A stretch of DNA of 22,588 bases, taken from positions 1 through 22,588 of the forward strand of contig CAYNTO010000035.1 in assembly GCA_964400355.1 (NCBI GenBank), read 5' to 3'. Numbering within the stretch: the stretch's first letter is position 1; each line of letters starts with the position of its first letter. The DNA is from JACKAL01 sp964400355 (GTDB lineage: Bacteria; Bdellovibrionota; Bdellovibrionia; Bdellovibrionales; JAGQZY01). Below are positions 15,279 through 22,588 of this stretch, piece by piece. The notes below the pieces were generated by a model. The model was not told the origin of the DNA. It was given only the letters and a program-made list of their open reading frames with translations, and ran no database searches. Both the position numbers and the translations under genes were made by a program.

Positions 15279-17480
15279 TTAGCCTTGGCTGACTCTGGTG
15301 ACAGCCAATATGCCTTTAACCCGTTGCAGGTTCTGTATGGCAATATTGAGCTGTTTGGTGTCTTTTACGGCCACATCGAACAGACAAACAGCCTTGAGAT
15401 CCTTGGTCACCCGCACTTGAGCATTGAGAATATTAATACCCAGTGAGCTAAACACCTCACTCATGGATTTGAGCAGGCCGGGGCTATCCGAGCTAATCAC
15501 CCGCAAGCGAGTTGTTCGCTCCACACCATCTGGTGCAGACGCCGACGTCCAACCCACATCGACCTCACGGGTAATATCAAACGAAAACACCTTAGAGCAA
15601 TCCGCCTTGTGAATAGTGATACCGCGTCCTCTAGAGATAAATCCTCGAATCGAATCACCAGGAATGGGATTGCAACAACGCCCAAAGCGCACCAAAATAT
15701 CGTCCATACCATCGACACGAATCAATGAACGGGTTTTCTTTTCCTTTTTTACCGCAGACTTATACACCTTTTGCAAAAACGATTCGGTGTTTTCAGGCTC
15801 CGGTGCTTTTTCATCGAGCTTGAGAATATGAATGATATCTTTGGGCAAGACTTTACCGTAGCCCACACGCACGAACAGATCATCTAGGTCATTAGCGCCA
15901 GTTCGGCGAAGCTCATCGTCGTCTTTAAAAACTTTTGATTTGATAGCGCGATCCACGCTGTATCCCAATTTGCGAAATTCTTTTTCGAGAATGTCTTGAC
16001 CCAACTGGTAAGCGCGCTTTTTCTCCTCGTTCTGCAGAAACGAACGAATTTTGGATTTGGCCTTTGAAGTCACACAGAACTTCAGCCAATCCTTGGACGG
16101 CGTCTTGGATTTTGAAGTTATAACCTCGACGGTGTCGCCGTTGCGCAAAGTATTTTTAAGCGGCACCATCTTACCGTTCACCCGCGCCGCCACACAATGA
16201 AAACCCACATCGGTATGAATCGCAAAGGCAAAGTCGATGGCTGTGGCGTGCTCTGGGAGCTCGCGCACATCGCCGTTTGGAGTAAACACATAAATGCGCG
16301 CTTCGGTGAGTTCGGTCTTGATGTTTTCTAAGAACTCGCCCGAGTTCGAGGTGTTTTGATTCTGCGAGACCAAATCCTGTAGCCAAGCCATTTGCTGAAT
16401 CATCTCGGTGGTGACACGAGCACTGCCCTCTTTGTAGGACCAGTGCGCAGCAATCCCCTTCTCGGCTACCAAATGCATGTCTTCCGTCCGAATTTGGATT
16501 TCGATGCGTTCCCCACCGGGGCCAATCACGGTGGTGTGCAAGCTCTGATAATTGTTGGCCTTTGGCATGGCGATAAAATCTTTAAAGCGCCCGGGAATAG
16601 GTTTCCACAAAGCATGAATATGGCCGAGCACCTCATAGCAATGAGGAACAGTGTCCACAACTACACGAAAAGCCAAAACATCGTAAATGTGCTCATAATC
16701 AATTCCGGAGGACGTCATCTTTTTATAAATGGAAAACAAATGCTTCGGTCGCCCTTGCACGCGGAATTTGGTCTGAATGTACTTTCCCAATTCATCGATC
16801 AAACAGGTCTTCACATCGTCGATGTATTTTTCGCGCTCCTTTTTCTTTTTCGTTACTTTTTGCGCCAGTGAATAATACATTTCTGGATTGGAGTAACGAA
16901 ATGCCAAATCCTCAAGTTCGATCTTTACGGAGTTGATACCCAGACGACTTGCAAGTGGCGCATAGATATCGAGCGTCTCTTGACCAATGCGCAATTGCTT
17001 GTCGTAAGGCATGTGCGAAAGAGTGCGCATATTGTGTAGGCGATCGGCAAGTTTTACCAAAATCACCCGCACGTCTTTCCCCATGGCGACGATCATCTTG
17101 CGGATGTTTTCACTTTGCTTTTCATGCGTGTTTTTAAACGACATCTGCGAAATTTTTGTCACACCATCGACAAGCTGCTCGACAACGGGACCAAAATTTT
17201 TATTGATCTCATCGAGTGTGACCTTGGTGTCTTCTACCGTGTCGTGCAGTAGCGCCGTCACAATCGTGGGAATATCTAAGCGCAAATCGGCAAGTATTTC
17301 CGCAACCCCAATGGGATGAAAAATGTAGGGCTCTCCACTGCGGCGAAATTGCCCGGAATGCGCGTCTTTGGAAAAGGCGTAGGCTTTCCTCACCAACTCC
17401 ACATCAGCAGTGGGGTGGTAGGATTGTATCTTATTAACTAAGTTATCAATCTCGTTAAGACTCGGTGTCTGTTCACTCAT
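15279..17480 (-). CDS. Bifunctional (p)ppGpp synthetase/hydrolase, RelA/SpoT family
   Basis: Makes and degrades the stringent-response alarmones (p)ppGpp. The 733-residue product has an HD hydrolase domain (about 45-155) with His55, HDTVED (79-84) and KLADRLHNMRTL, all intact. The synthetase domain (about 240-350) has RPKHLFSIYKKM, DVLAFRVVV and GRFKDFIAMPKANNYQSLHT; the RFKD form at 298-301 is the RxKD type found in bifunctional enzymes rather than the ExDD of RelA. Then come TGS (about 396-456), a helical region, a conserved-cysteine segment (RCCNPIPGD) and a C-terminal ACT domain. Length is typical. Both activities should therefore be present, and this is probably the main long RSH enzyme. 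It lies 217 bases downstream of rpoZ beyond a terminator and has its own likely promoter. Gene-symbol choice between rel, relA and spoT is left open. Confidence 0.95.
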   Translation of the reverse strand: MSEQTPSLNEIDNLVNKIQSYHPTADVELVRKAYAFSKDAHSGQFRRSGEPYIFHPIGVAEILADLRLDIPTIVTALLHDTVEDTKVTLDEINKNFGPVVEQLVDGVTKISQMSFKNTHEKQSENIRKMIVAMGKDVRVILVKLADRLHNMRTLSHMPYDKQLRIGQETLDIYAPLASRLGINSVKIELEDLAFRYSNPEMYYSLAQKVTKKKKEREKYIDDVKTCLIDELGKYIQTKFRVQGRPKHLFSIYKKMTSSGIDYEHIYDVLAFRVVVDTVPHCYEVLGHIHALWKPIPGRFKDFIAMPKANNYQSLHTTVIGPGGERIEIQIRTEDMHLVAEKGIAAHWSYKEGSARVTTEMIQQMAWLQDLVSQNQNTSNSGEFLENIKTELTEARIYVFTPNGDVRELPEHATAIDFAFAIHTDVGFHCVAARVNGKMVPLKNTLRNGDTVEVITSKSKTPSKDWLKFCVTSKAKSKIRSFLQNEEKKRAYQLGQDILEKEFRKLGYSVDRAIKSKVFKDDDELRRTGANDLDDLFVRVGYGKVLPKDIIHILKLDEKAPEPENTESFLQKVYKSAVKKEKKTRSLIRVDGMDDILVRFGRCCNPIPGDSIRGFISRGRGITIHKADCSKVFSFDITREVDVGWTSASAPDGVERTTRLRVISSDSPGLLKSMSEVFSSLGINILNAQVRVTKDLKAVCLFDVAVKDTKQLNIAIQNLQRVKGILAVTRVSQG

Positions 17481-17540
17481 CGGGGTGCGGATCCTTAACT
17501 CAGAAGGTCTTATCCAAAGCTCAAGACCCCTGAACTTTCC

Positions 17541-17568
17541 ATTATAAACATTCTTATATTATCAGCAA
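17541..17568 (-). promoter_or_regulatory. Likely promoter of the RelA/SpoT gene
   Basis: On the - strand a perfect TATAAT (17541-17546) lies 60 bases before the start codon, with a weak -35 TTGCTG 16 bases further up. It lies after the rpoZ terminator, so the gene would be transcribed on its own. A second AT-rich -10-like stretch with TTGATA at 17578-17583 is an alternative. Confidence 0.45.
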
Positions 17569-17643
17569 AGGGAGCCGTATCAATTCGACCTATTGCTGGA
17601 TCGAAAAATGCTGATGCTCGTGCTAGGATGGCGCACCTTAACG

Positions 17644-17666
17644 ACAAAAGGCCCCATAAGGGCCTT
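17644..17666 (-). terminator. Intrinsic terminator after rpoZ
   Basis: A perfect seven-base-pair stem, AAGGCCC (17648-17654) and GGGCCTT (17660-17666) around a five-base loop. On the - strand it is followed by TTTTGTC. It ends the mutL-miaA-yicC-gmk-rpoZ operon 31 bases after the rpoZ stop. Confidence 0.8.
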
Positions 17667-17697
17667 CGCAAATTCATCTAAATATTTGAAATTGCTG

Positions 17698-17946
17698 CTA
17701 TTTTTGGAGATGTTTTTTGTTGAGATCGGCCACGATGTCGGCCACTGATTCCTCATTGCTCACTCCGTAGCGAACAAAGCCATCTGCCACTTCGCGAAGA
17801 GATGTTACAATGAACTTGTTGTCTTTACGACTAACAACGGGCTGACTGCCGCGGAGAATCTGTTTGGCACGCTTGGAAACGAGGAGAACCAGAGCAAATC
17901 TGTTGTTCACTTTTTCTAGACAATCTTCTACCGTTACACGAGCCAT
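17698..17946 (-). CDS. rpoZ: RNA polymerase omega subunit
   Basis: 82 residues. Omega assists folding and assembly of the beta' subunit and in many Proteobacteria forms one ppGpp-binding site on RNA polymerase. The start MARVTVEDCLEKVNNRFALVLLVSKRAKQI is the canonical omega N-terminus including the MAR motif, followed by a short helical tail (EESVADIVADLNKK). GGAGG at 17953-17957 gives a strong Shine-Dalgarno. It lies 32 bases after gmk and upstream of the RelA/SpoT gene, a widely conserved order linking omega with the alarmone enzyme. Confidence 0.96.
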   Translation of the reverse strand: MARVTVEDCLEKVNNRFALVLLVSKRAKQILRGSQPVVSRKDNKFIVTSLREVADGFVRYGVSNEESVADIVADLNKKHLQK

Positions 17947-17978
17947 AATACGCCTCCAAATGGGTTAAACTAGCTATT

Positions 17979-18539
17979 CTAGACGAGATCTTCAATGATT
18001 TTCTTAAATCGGGCGTAAGATTCCTCGAAGTCTTCATTCACGATGCGGTAATCGAAGGAGTGGGCCAGGGACATCTCCATTTGCGCATTGATCAATCGAA
18101 TCTCTAAGTCCTCAGGAACCTTGCTGTCGCGCTTGAGAATGCGGCGGCGGAGCTCATCGATGGAGGGAGGGAGTATAAAAATAGAAACGGCGTCCGGATA
18201 CTTGGTCTTAAAGGTGGCTGCACCTTTTACATCCACGTCCATGATGGCGACCCGATTCTCCTTAAAGCAGTCCTCAATTTGATGGAGCGGGGTGCCATAA
18301 ATGTTGTCATGCACTTTTGCCCACTCGATAAAAAAACCTTCGGCTATGAGCTCCTGAAACCTGTCCCGAGTGACGAAATAGTAAGGATTTCCGTCGGACT
18401 CTCCCGTGCGCATGGTCCGCGTCGTGTAGGTAATAGTGTCTTTGAGTCGAGGTACTTCCCGCAGGATGCGATTGAGAAAGCTGGATTTTCCAGCTCCGCT
18501 TGGCGCCGATAAAATAATCATGCGGACTTCTTTTTTCAT
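17979..18539 (-). CDS. gmk: Guanylate kinase
   Basis: Phosphorylates GMP to GDP with ATP, supplying GDP/GTP for nucleic acids and for ppGpp synthesis. The 186-residue product has the P-loop SAPSGAGKSS, the GMP-binding region TYTTRTMRTGESDGNPYYFV, FIEWAKVHDNIYGTP and the lid region RRRILKRD. Length is slightly shorter than E. coli Gmk (207) because the C-terminal tail is brief. The start ATG overlaps the yicC stop as ATGA, indicating translational coupling. A second Met at residue 7 directly precedes the P-loop strand and is an alternative start. Confidence 0.95.
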   Translation of the reverse strand: MKKEVRMIILSAPSGAGKSSFLNRILREVPRLKDTITYTTRTMRTGESDGNPYYFVTRDRFQELIAEGFFIEWAKVHDNIYGTPLHQIEDCFKENRVAIMDVDVKGAATFKTKYPDAVSIFILPPSIDELRRRILKRDSKVPEDLEIRLINAQMEMSLAHSFDYRIVNEDFEESYARFKKIIEDLV

Positions 18540-19414
18540 TCGATATTTTGTACCTGTTCGCGAAATTGTTCGATCTTGCTTTTGAGACCCACTACACGCT
18601 CAGTGATTGTAGCATATTGGCTTTTGGAGCCAATCGTATTCACTTCGCGTAATAGCTCCTGAGCATAAAAATCCAACTTTTTGCCCTCGCTCTCTTTGCC
18701 TTTCAATAACTTTTCCACATTTCTTACATGTTCTAAAAAGCGAATGAGTTCTTCTTCGACATCCGATTTTTCCACAAGATGAGCCACTTCCTGAAGCAGT
18801 CGCTCCTCACTCACTGCTACGCCATGTTCATTGAGAAACTTGTCGTATTTTTCTTTAGCGCGAGCGAACAATTCCTTGGAGAACTTCGCACGTTCGGAAG
18901 AAATGAAGCCATGCATTTTTGAAAAGTCCGCAGTGTATCCTAGACACGCCGACTGCAGACTCAGGCCTTCGCGGGCGCGCTCTTTGCTACAGTTTTTGAG
19001 AGCCTGCTGAACGCAATCGAATACTTTTTTCTTTTCTTTATCAGTAATGGGCTGGGCATCGCTCAGCTGCACAAAATCGGGAATATTCAGTATGTCTTGA
19101 GCGGTGAGATGGGCATCGACCTTAAGCTCTTTAAATGCCGCTGTAGCCTTTTTGATCCAAACTTTTGCCACATCGGTGCGGAACTGCACTTCACCTTTGG
19201 GTGGCTGCTGCATAAAATGAATGTGCACATCTACAGTGCCACGCACGAACTCCTGCTTTACCATCTTCACGATGTCGGATTCCAACGTCATGTATTTGCG
19301 GGGAATGTGAGGACGAACCTCCAGATAGCGGCCATTTACTGATTTGATCACCACTTCAAAATCAAAACCGCCAACAGAGCCTTTGCTATTTCCAAACCCA
19401 GTCATGCTATGCAT
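18536..19414 (-). CDS. yicC: YicC-family endoribonuclease
   Basis: 292 residues. The start MHSMTGFGNSKG is the hallmark N-terminus of the family. The C-terminal DUF1732 region ends with EELIRFLEHVRNVEKLL, GKKLDFYAQELLREVNTIGSKS and a final IEQFREQVQNIE, all strongly conserved. E. coli YicC has been reported to be an endoribonuclease acting on small RNAs; here the activity is inferred from family. It lies between miaA and gmk, with 32 bases after miaA and a four-base ATGA overlap with gmk. There is no clear Shine-Dalgarno before the ATG. Confidence 0.93.
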   Translation of the reverse strand: MHSMTGFGNSKGSVGGFDFEVVIKSVNGRYLEVRPHIPRKYMTLESDIVKMVKQEFVRGTVDVHIHFMQQPPKGEVQFRTDVAKVWIKKATAAFKELKVDAHLTAQDILNIPDFVQLSDAQPITDKEKKKVFDCVQQALKNCSKERAREGLSLQSACLGYTADFSKMHGFISSERAKFSKELFARAKEKYDKFLNEHGVAVSEERLLQEVAHLVEKSDVEEELIRFLEHVRNVEKLLKGKESEGKKLDFYAQELLREVNTIGSKSQYATITERVVGLKSKIEQFREQVQNIE

Positions 19415-19446
19415 ATTCAGATTCTGTCAGAGTGGGCCTCTGATGT

Positions 19447-20352
19447 CTACTGCGTTCCTGACAAAACAAATTTCACCGCAGCGGCTGTGGAATCTGCTGA
19501 AAACCAGTGAATATCGGCATCCCGCTTAAACCAGGTGCGCTGTTTTTTGATCAGTTGCATGTTGGAGATGACGATGCGTTCGATCATTTCCGCACGCGAG
19601 AGCTTGCCGTGAAGATGCTCGACCACCTCCATATAGCCCACGCTCTTGAGCGCTGGCCACTCTGCAAAGCCTCCAGCCACGAGTTTTTCCACCTCTTCGA
19701 TCCAACCCGCCGCCAACATGGCCTGTGTGCGCTTTTCAATTCGCTCCTGCATTTTTTGTTTTTCTAAATCGAGACCGATCTTAATGAGTTTCTTTCCGTG
19801 CAAGGGAGCACTTTCGCCACTGGTGGAAATTTCCGAAGGCGTCTTACCGGTAGTGAGCAGGATTTGCCATGCACGGCGAATGCGATAGTGATCGTTTTCG
19901 TGAATCTTGAGCGACGGATCTCTCTTTAAAAGCTCCTGATGGGCCAACGCCCACCCCCACTCTTCCAATTGTGCCTCTACATTTTGCTTTTGCTCTTCGC
20001 TGAGCGTGGGCACTTCGAACATACCTTTCTCGAGAGCCTGAATATAAAATCCACTGCCACCGCAGACAATCACAGATTGCTCGTGCAATTTTCCGCGCAA
20101 AAGATCATCCACATCGCGACAGTATGCCGCCGCCGTGAGCGTCGCACCAGCTGGTAGATATCCATAGAGATAGTGAGGAGCGATCTTAAGATCCTCTTTT
20201 GCCGGCTGAGCTGATCCAATCACTAAATCCTTGTACACTTGAATGCTGTCGGCATTAATGATCGAAGTCTGCAGCTTTAAAGCAAGCTCTAACGACAACA
20301 ACGATTTTCCCGTTCCGGTTGGCCCTAATATTAAAATAGCGCGCTCACTCAT
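19447..20352 (-). CDS. miaA: tRNA dimethylallyltransferase
   Basis: Adds a dimethylallyl group to N6 of A37 in tRNAs reading UNN codons, improving codon-anticodon pairing. The 301-residue product has the P-loop GPTGTGKS (10-17), INADSIQVYKDLVIGSAQP (the catalytic Asp and DMAPP/tRNA contact region), CGGSGFYIQAL and RIRRAWQILLTTGKTPSE, in the family's order. It starts 11 bases after the mutL stop. The C-terminus (KKQRTWFKRDADIHWF) is the typical end of MiaA, so the gene is complete. Confidence 0.96.
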   Translation of the reverse strand: MSERAILILGPTGTGKSLLSLELALKLQTSIINADSIQVYKDLVIGSAQPAKEDLKIAPHYLYGYLPAGATLTAAAYCRDVDDLLRGKLHEQSVIVCGGSGFYIQALEKGMFEVPTLSEEQKQNVEAQLEEWGWALAHQELLKRDPSLKIHENDHYRIRRAWQILLTTGKTPSEISTSGESAPLHGKKLIKIGLDLEKQKMQERIEKRTQAMLAAGWIEEVEKLVAGGFAEWPALKSVGYMEVVEHLHGKLSRAEMIERIVISNMQLIKKQRTWFKRDADIHWFSADSTAAAVKFVLSGTQ

Positions 20353-20363
20353 CGTTAGCGACC

Positions 20364-22253
20364 TTACACCAAGCGCCCGAAATCGCGCTCAAGCTTTGAT
20401 TTCGGAATCTCTATGTAAACATTTCTGCCGTGGGGACAGTAGCTCGATAACTTGAAGTCATCCATTTGCTTTAAGAGTGATGCCATCTCTTCAACAGACA
20501 TAGCGTGCCCAGCGCGAATGGCCGAATGGCACGCAAGAGTTGCAAAGATATCGCCCAGTTTTTTCTCCCAAGTGAAGCTGCCCCCGCTCGTGACCACATC
20601 GTCTGCGAACTTGGTGATGGCATCGACTATGGCTCTATCTTTGATCCAACTTGGCGCGGATTCCACCAGTATCGTTTCCGGACCGCCCGCCTCGACAGTA
20701 ACACCCAAGCGCGCTAGATCTTGCGCATGCCGAAGAACTGTTTCACAGTGCTCGGCGGGCATGTCGACGGCGATAGGAAAAAGGAAAGCCTGAACATCGA
20801 GTTTTTGCTGAGAGTAGGCTTCCATGAGACGCTCAAACAGAACGCGTTCATGTGCCGCATGCAAATCCACTAAATACAGAGCCTCGGGACTCTCTGCCAC
20901 AATGTACGTAAGATGCACCTGACCCACCACCCGCAACAATGACCAAAATTTATTCTCTGATGTCCTATCGGATGATGGAGCCACCAGGGTCGGCTCTGCG
21001 TTTTCGCTGCCGTTGTTTGTCGTCGCAAACAAACCCGCGTCCCGGTTTTTTTCTGCAGCGAGTTCCAGAGGCATCTTGCGAGTGGCATATTGGGTTTTCT
21101 CAAAACTCTGATCCTGAAAGCGCAGTGACGTCGGTATTTCTAAATTCCCAAGTGATGGAGCAAAGCGTGTGGATCCGTTATCACTAGCACTCGTGCTGTC
21201 TCCGAGTAACGAGTTTTGATCCAACGGCTCAAGTGGCTCAAATTGTGCCTGGCGCATGGACTCGATCCAGCGCGCGTTTTCCAAATCGCGACGCAAGGTA
21301 TGATGGACCAATTTAAAAATGCGGCTTTGATCTAAAAACTTGACCTGAGATTTTGTCGGATGAATGTTCACGTCGACCTCATCCGTTGGTGCGTGAATTT
21401 TTACGACCACCACTGGATACTCGCCATGCATCAGGAGATTGCGGTAGGCTTCCATGACAGCCGCCTGCACCGTCTTGTCGTTCACCCATCGATCTTGAAC
21501 ATACACCCAAATCTGACGCGAGGTTTTTACTGTGGAGTTGGGGCTGCTGTAAACGATCTCCACGCTATAGCCGTCGTGCTCATGTGCGGTTGCAAACAGA
21601 TCGGCCATCTCCATCACATCCTGGGTGCGCTGAATGAGGCTGTCCGTTTTAGCGAGCAGGAATTGCAGCTTGCCATTGGTTTTTAGCAAAAACTCCACTT
21701 CCGGGTGCGCGAGCGCTATCGCGCGAATCGAATTTTTTATTTGCGAGATCTCTGCCACTTCGGATTTTAAAAATTTTAATCGTGCGGGTACATTTTCAAA
21801 AAGCTCCTGCACCTCAACCACTGTTCCTGGCTGGGTGCCACTGGCATTCACCGCGCTCAAGCGGCCAAATTCACAGCGGATGCTGTAGGCATTGTTGTCC
21901 CCTTCGTTGCTAGCGCTGCGACTCGTGATTTTAAGGTCACAGACAGCGCCGATGCTCGCAAGCGCCTCACCGCGAAAGCCGAATGTGCGCAACGACCACA
22001 AATCATTGGAGGAGCGGATTTTACTCGTGGCGTGGCGGGCGCAGGCCATGGCCAAATCGGATTTGTTCATCCCTTTGCCATCGTCACTTACACGAATCTT
22101 GCGTCCACCCTCCGAGACTTCTACCTCGATGCGCCGAGCGCCGGCATCGAGGCTGTTCTCAACAAGTTCCTTCACCAAATGCGCGGGACGCTCGACGACT
22201 TCGCCAGCCGCAATTTGATCAATGACATCTGCATTTAATATCTCGATAGGCAT
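20364..22253 (-). CDS. mutL: DNA mismatch repair protein MutL
   Basis: 629 residues from the ATG at 22253, which gives the canonical MutL N-terminus MPIEILNADVIDQIAAGEVVERP; an upstream GTG at 22274 would lie inside the promoter. MutL couples mismatch recognition by MutS to strand removal. The GHKL ATPase domain (about 1-330) has ELVENSLDAGA (29-39), DDGKGM (57-62) and GFRGEALASIG (92-102). A long polar linker at about 335-430 leads to the C-terminal dimerisation domain. That domain contains DLHAAHERVLFE (463-474), matching the endonuclease motif DQHA(x)2E(x)4E except Gln to Leu, plus CHSAIRAG and CPHGRN. So this MutL is probably a nicking endonuclease, as in bacteria without MutH. It is the first gene of the five-gene operon. 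No Shine-Dalgarno precedes the ATG. Confidence 0.96.
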   Translation of the reverse strand: MPIEILNADVIDQIAAGEVVERPAHLVKELVENSLDAGARRIEVEVSEGGRKIRVSDDGKGMNKSDLAMACARHATSKIRSSNDLWSLRTFGFRGEALASIGAVCDLKITSRSASNEGDNNAYSIRCEFGRLSAVNASGTQPGTVVEVQELFENVPARLKFLKSEVAEISQIKNSIRAIALAHPEVEFLLKTNGKLQFLLAKTDSLIQRTQDVMEMADLFATAHEHDGYSVEIVYSSPNSTVKTSRQIWVYVQDRWVNDKTVQAAVMEAYRNLLMHGEYPVVVVKIHAPTDEVDVNIHPTKSQVKFLDQSRIFKLVHHTLRRDLENARWIESMRQAQFEPLEPLDQNSLLGDSTSASDNGSTRFAPSLGNLEIPTSLRFQDQSFEKTQYATRKMPLELAAEKNRDAGLFATTNNGSENAEPTLVAPSSDRTSENKFWSLLRVVGQVHLTYIVAESPEALYLVDLHAAHERVLFERLMEAYSQQKLDVQAFLFPIAVDMPAEHCETVLRHAQDLARLGVTVEAGGPETILVESAPSWIKDRAIVDAITKFADDVVTSGGSFTWEKKLGDIFATLACHSAIRAGHAMSVEEMASLLKQMDDFKLSSYCPHGRNVYIEIPKSKLERDFGRLV

Positions 22254-22260
22254 GGGATTT

Positions 22261-22289
22261 TTTATAAGCGGCACCAGAGGAGGTGTCTA
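22261..22289 (-). promoter_or_regulatory. mutL operon promoter, probably giving a leaderless mRNA
   Basis: On the - strand, TAGACA (22284-22289) and TATAAA (22261-22266) are separated by 17 bases. Seven bases lie between the -10 and the mutL ATG, so transcription should start at the start codon. No Shine-Dalgarno is present. Confidence 0.6.
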
Positions 22290-22466
22290 GAACTCTTGTC
22301 TCTTTGGGCCTATTACCCCACGTGGCAACCCCATGTGTCATGGCTCAGAAGCGCAAGCCGTGCTTGGGGTTATGATCATTTAGGGAGAGCTGTATGTTAA
22401 CACTCCTCGAGAGGAAGGTGATTCAGGGAGGGTTATAAGCTCGCCTTACATGAGACGAAAGTAGTT

Positions 22467-22491
22467 GAGAGAGAGAGAGAGAGAGAGAGAG
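22467..22491. repeat. (GA)12 microsatellite
   Basis: Twelve GA dinucleotides plus a final G without interruption. Dinucleotide runs of this length are rare in bacterial chromosomes and common in eukaryotic DNA. Confidence 0.95.
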
Positions 22492-22508
22492 TTGGTTTGC
22501 CCTACTGA

Positions 22509-22545
22509 AGGCGATGATGATTCACTTTGAGTTACAAGATGGCCA
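22509..22545. repeat. 37-bp direct repeat, copy 1
   Basis: Begins AGGCGATGATGATTCAC and ends ACAAGATGGCCA. It is identical over all 37 bases to the copy at 22552-22588, with a six-base spacer (CATAGG) giving a period of 43. Confidence 0.95.
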
Positions 22546-22551
22546 CATAGG

Positions 22552-22588
22552 AGGCGATGATGATTCACTTTGAGTTACAAGATGGCCA
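22552..22588. repeat. 37-bp direct repeat, copy 2 (runs to the window edge)
   Basis: Exact copy of 22509-22545, ending at the last base of the window, so the repeat or a tandem array may continue beyond. The six-base spacer is far too short for a CRISPR array. Confidence 0.95.

Larger units (their letters stand above)
22290..22588. other. Non-coding end of the window with simple and direct repeats
   Basis: No credible gene is visible in about 300 bases on either strand. It holds the palindrome CCACGTGG (22318-22325), a separated inverted repeat AACCCCA (22327-22333)/TGGGGTT (22365-22371), a (GA)12 run and two long direct repeats at the very end. The texture differs from the rest of the window. 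It may be a bacterial repeat region or a chimeric contig end. Confidence 0.5.

Noticed and set aside
22254..22274. Longer MutL from the GTG at 22274
   Set aside because: It would start within the promoter spacer and add seven unconserved residues before the canonical MPIEIL start.
22509..22588. CRISPR repeats
   Set aside because: Only two copies, with a six-base spacer, and no cas genes in the window.

Overview
The window reads as a gene-dense chromosomal piece of a Gram-negative bacterium, most likely a member of the Bdellovibrionota (Bdellovibrio and relatives). That placement is inference: it rests on the many small lipoproteins and secreted proteases, the isolated hutI, and the block mutL-miaA-yicC-gmk-rpoZ-relA/spoT. 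No rRNA or other decisive marker is present. I see no phage, IS element or CRISPR array. The unusual length and the odd repeat-bearing right end suggest that the window is a whole assembled contig.

Left part (about 1-5800, + strand): one tight operon. Aspartokinase (lysC) and diaminopimelate decarboxylase (lysA), the first and last steps of lysine synthesis, overlap by one base. They are followed by three genes of unassigned function: a membrane-anchored SGNH/GDSL-like protein, a three-helix membrane protein, and a second SGNH paralogue overlapping it. This SGNH-membrane-SGNH trio is the best candidate for an undescribed system, possibly envelope acyl transfer or hydrolysis. In the second paralogue the catalytic Asp appears to be Asn. 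A weak terminator ends the operon.

Middle part (5812-12580): a tRNA-Arg(TCG) and a phytanoyl-CoA-dioxygenase-like gene behind a NYN-domain nuclease gene lie on the - strand. They are divergent from fur, whose promoter carries a near-consensus Fur box over the -35. fur is followed by an rRNA-methyltransferase-like gene with an N-terminal RluA-like pseudouridine synthase domain whose catalytic Asp is Ala. Next come a DUF2799-like lipoprotein and a short CinA lacking its amidase domain. That gene converges on, and overlaps, a small unknown gene downstream of hutI.

Right-centre (12581-15263): hutI is divergent from a secreted subtilase gene, with a symmetrical -10 palindrome between them. The subtilase is followed by a lipoprotein with an HExxH zinc-protease motif.

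Right part (15279-22253, - strand): mutL, miaA, yicC, gmk and rpoZ form a compact housekeeping operon ending in a clear intrinsic terminator. The bifunctional ppGpp synthetase/hydrolase gene follows with its own promoter. Two well-formed promoters, for fur and mutL, place the expected transcription start at the first base of the start codon, suggesting leaderless mRNAs.

The last roughly 300 bases hold no gene. They contain a (GA)12 run and two identical 37-bp direct repeats at the very end. This stretch is unlike the rest and may be a repeat region or a chimeric contig end.
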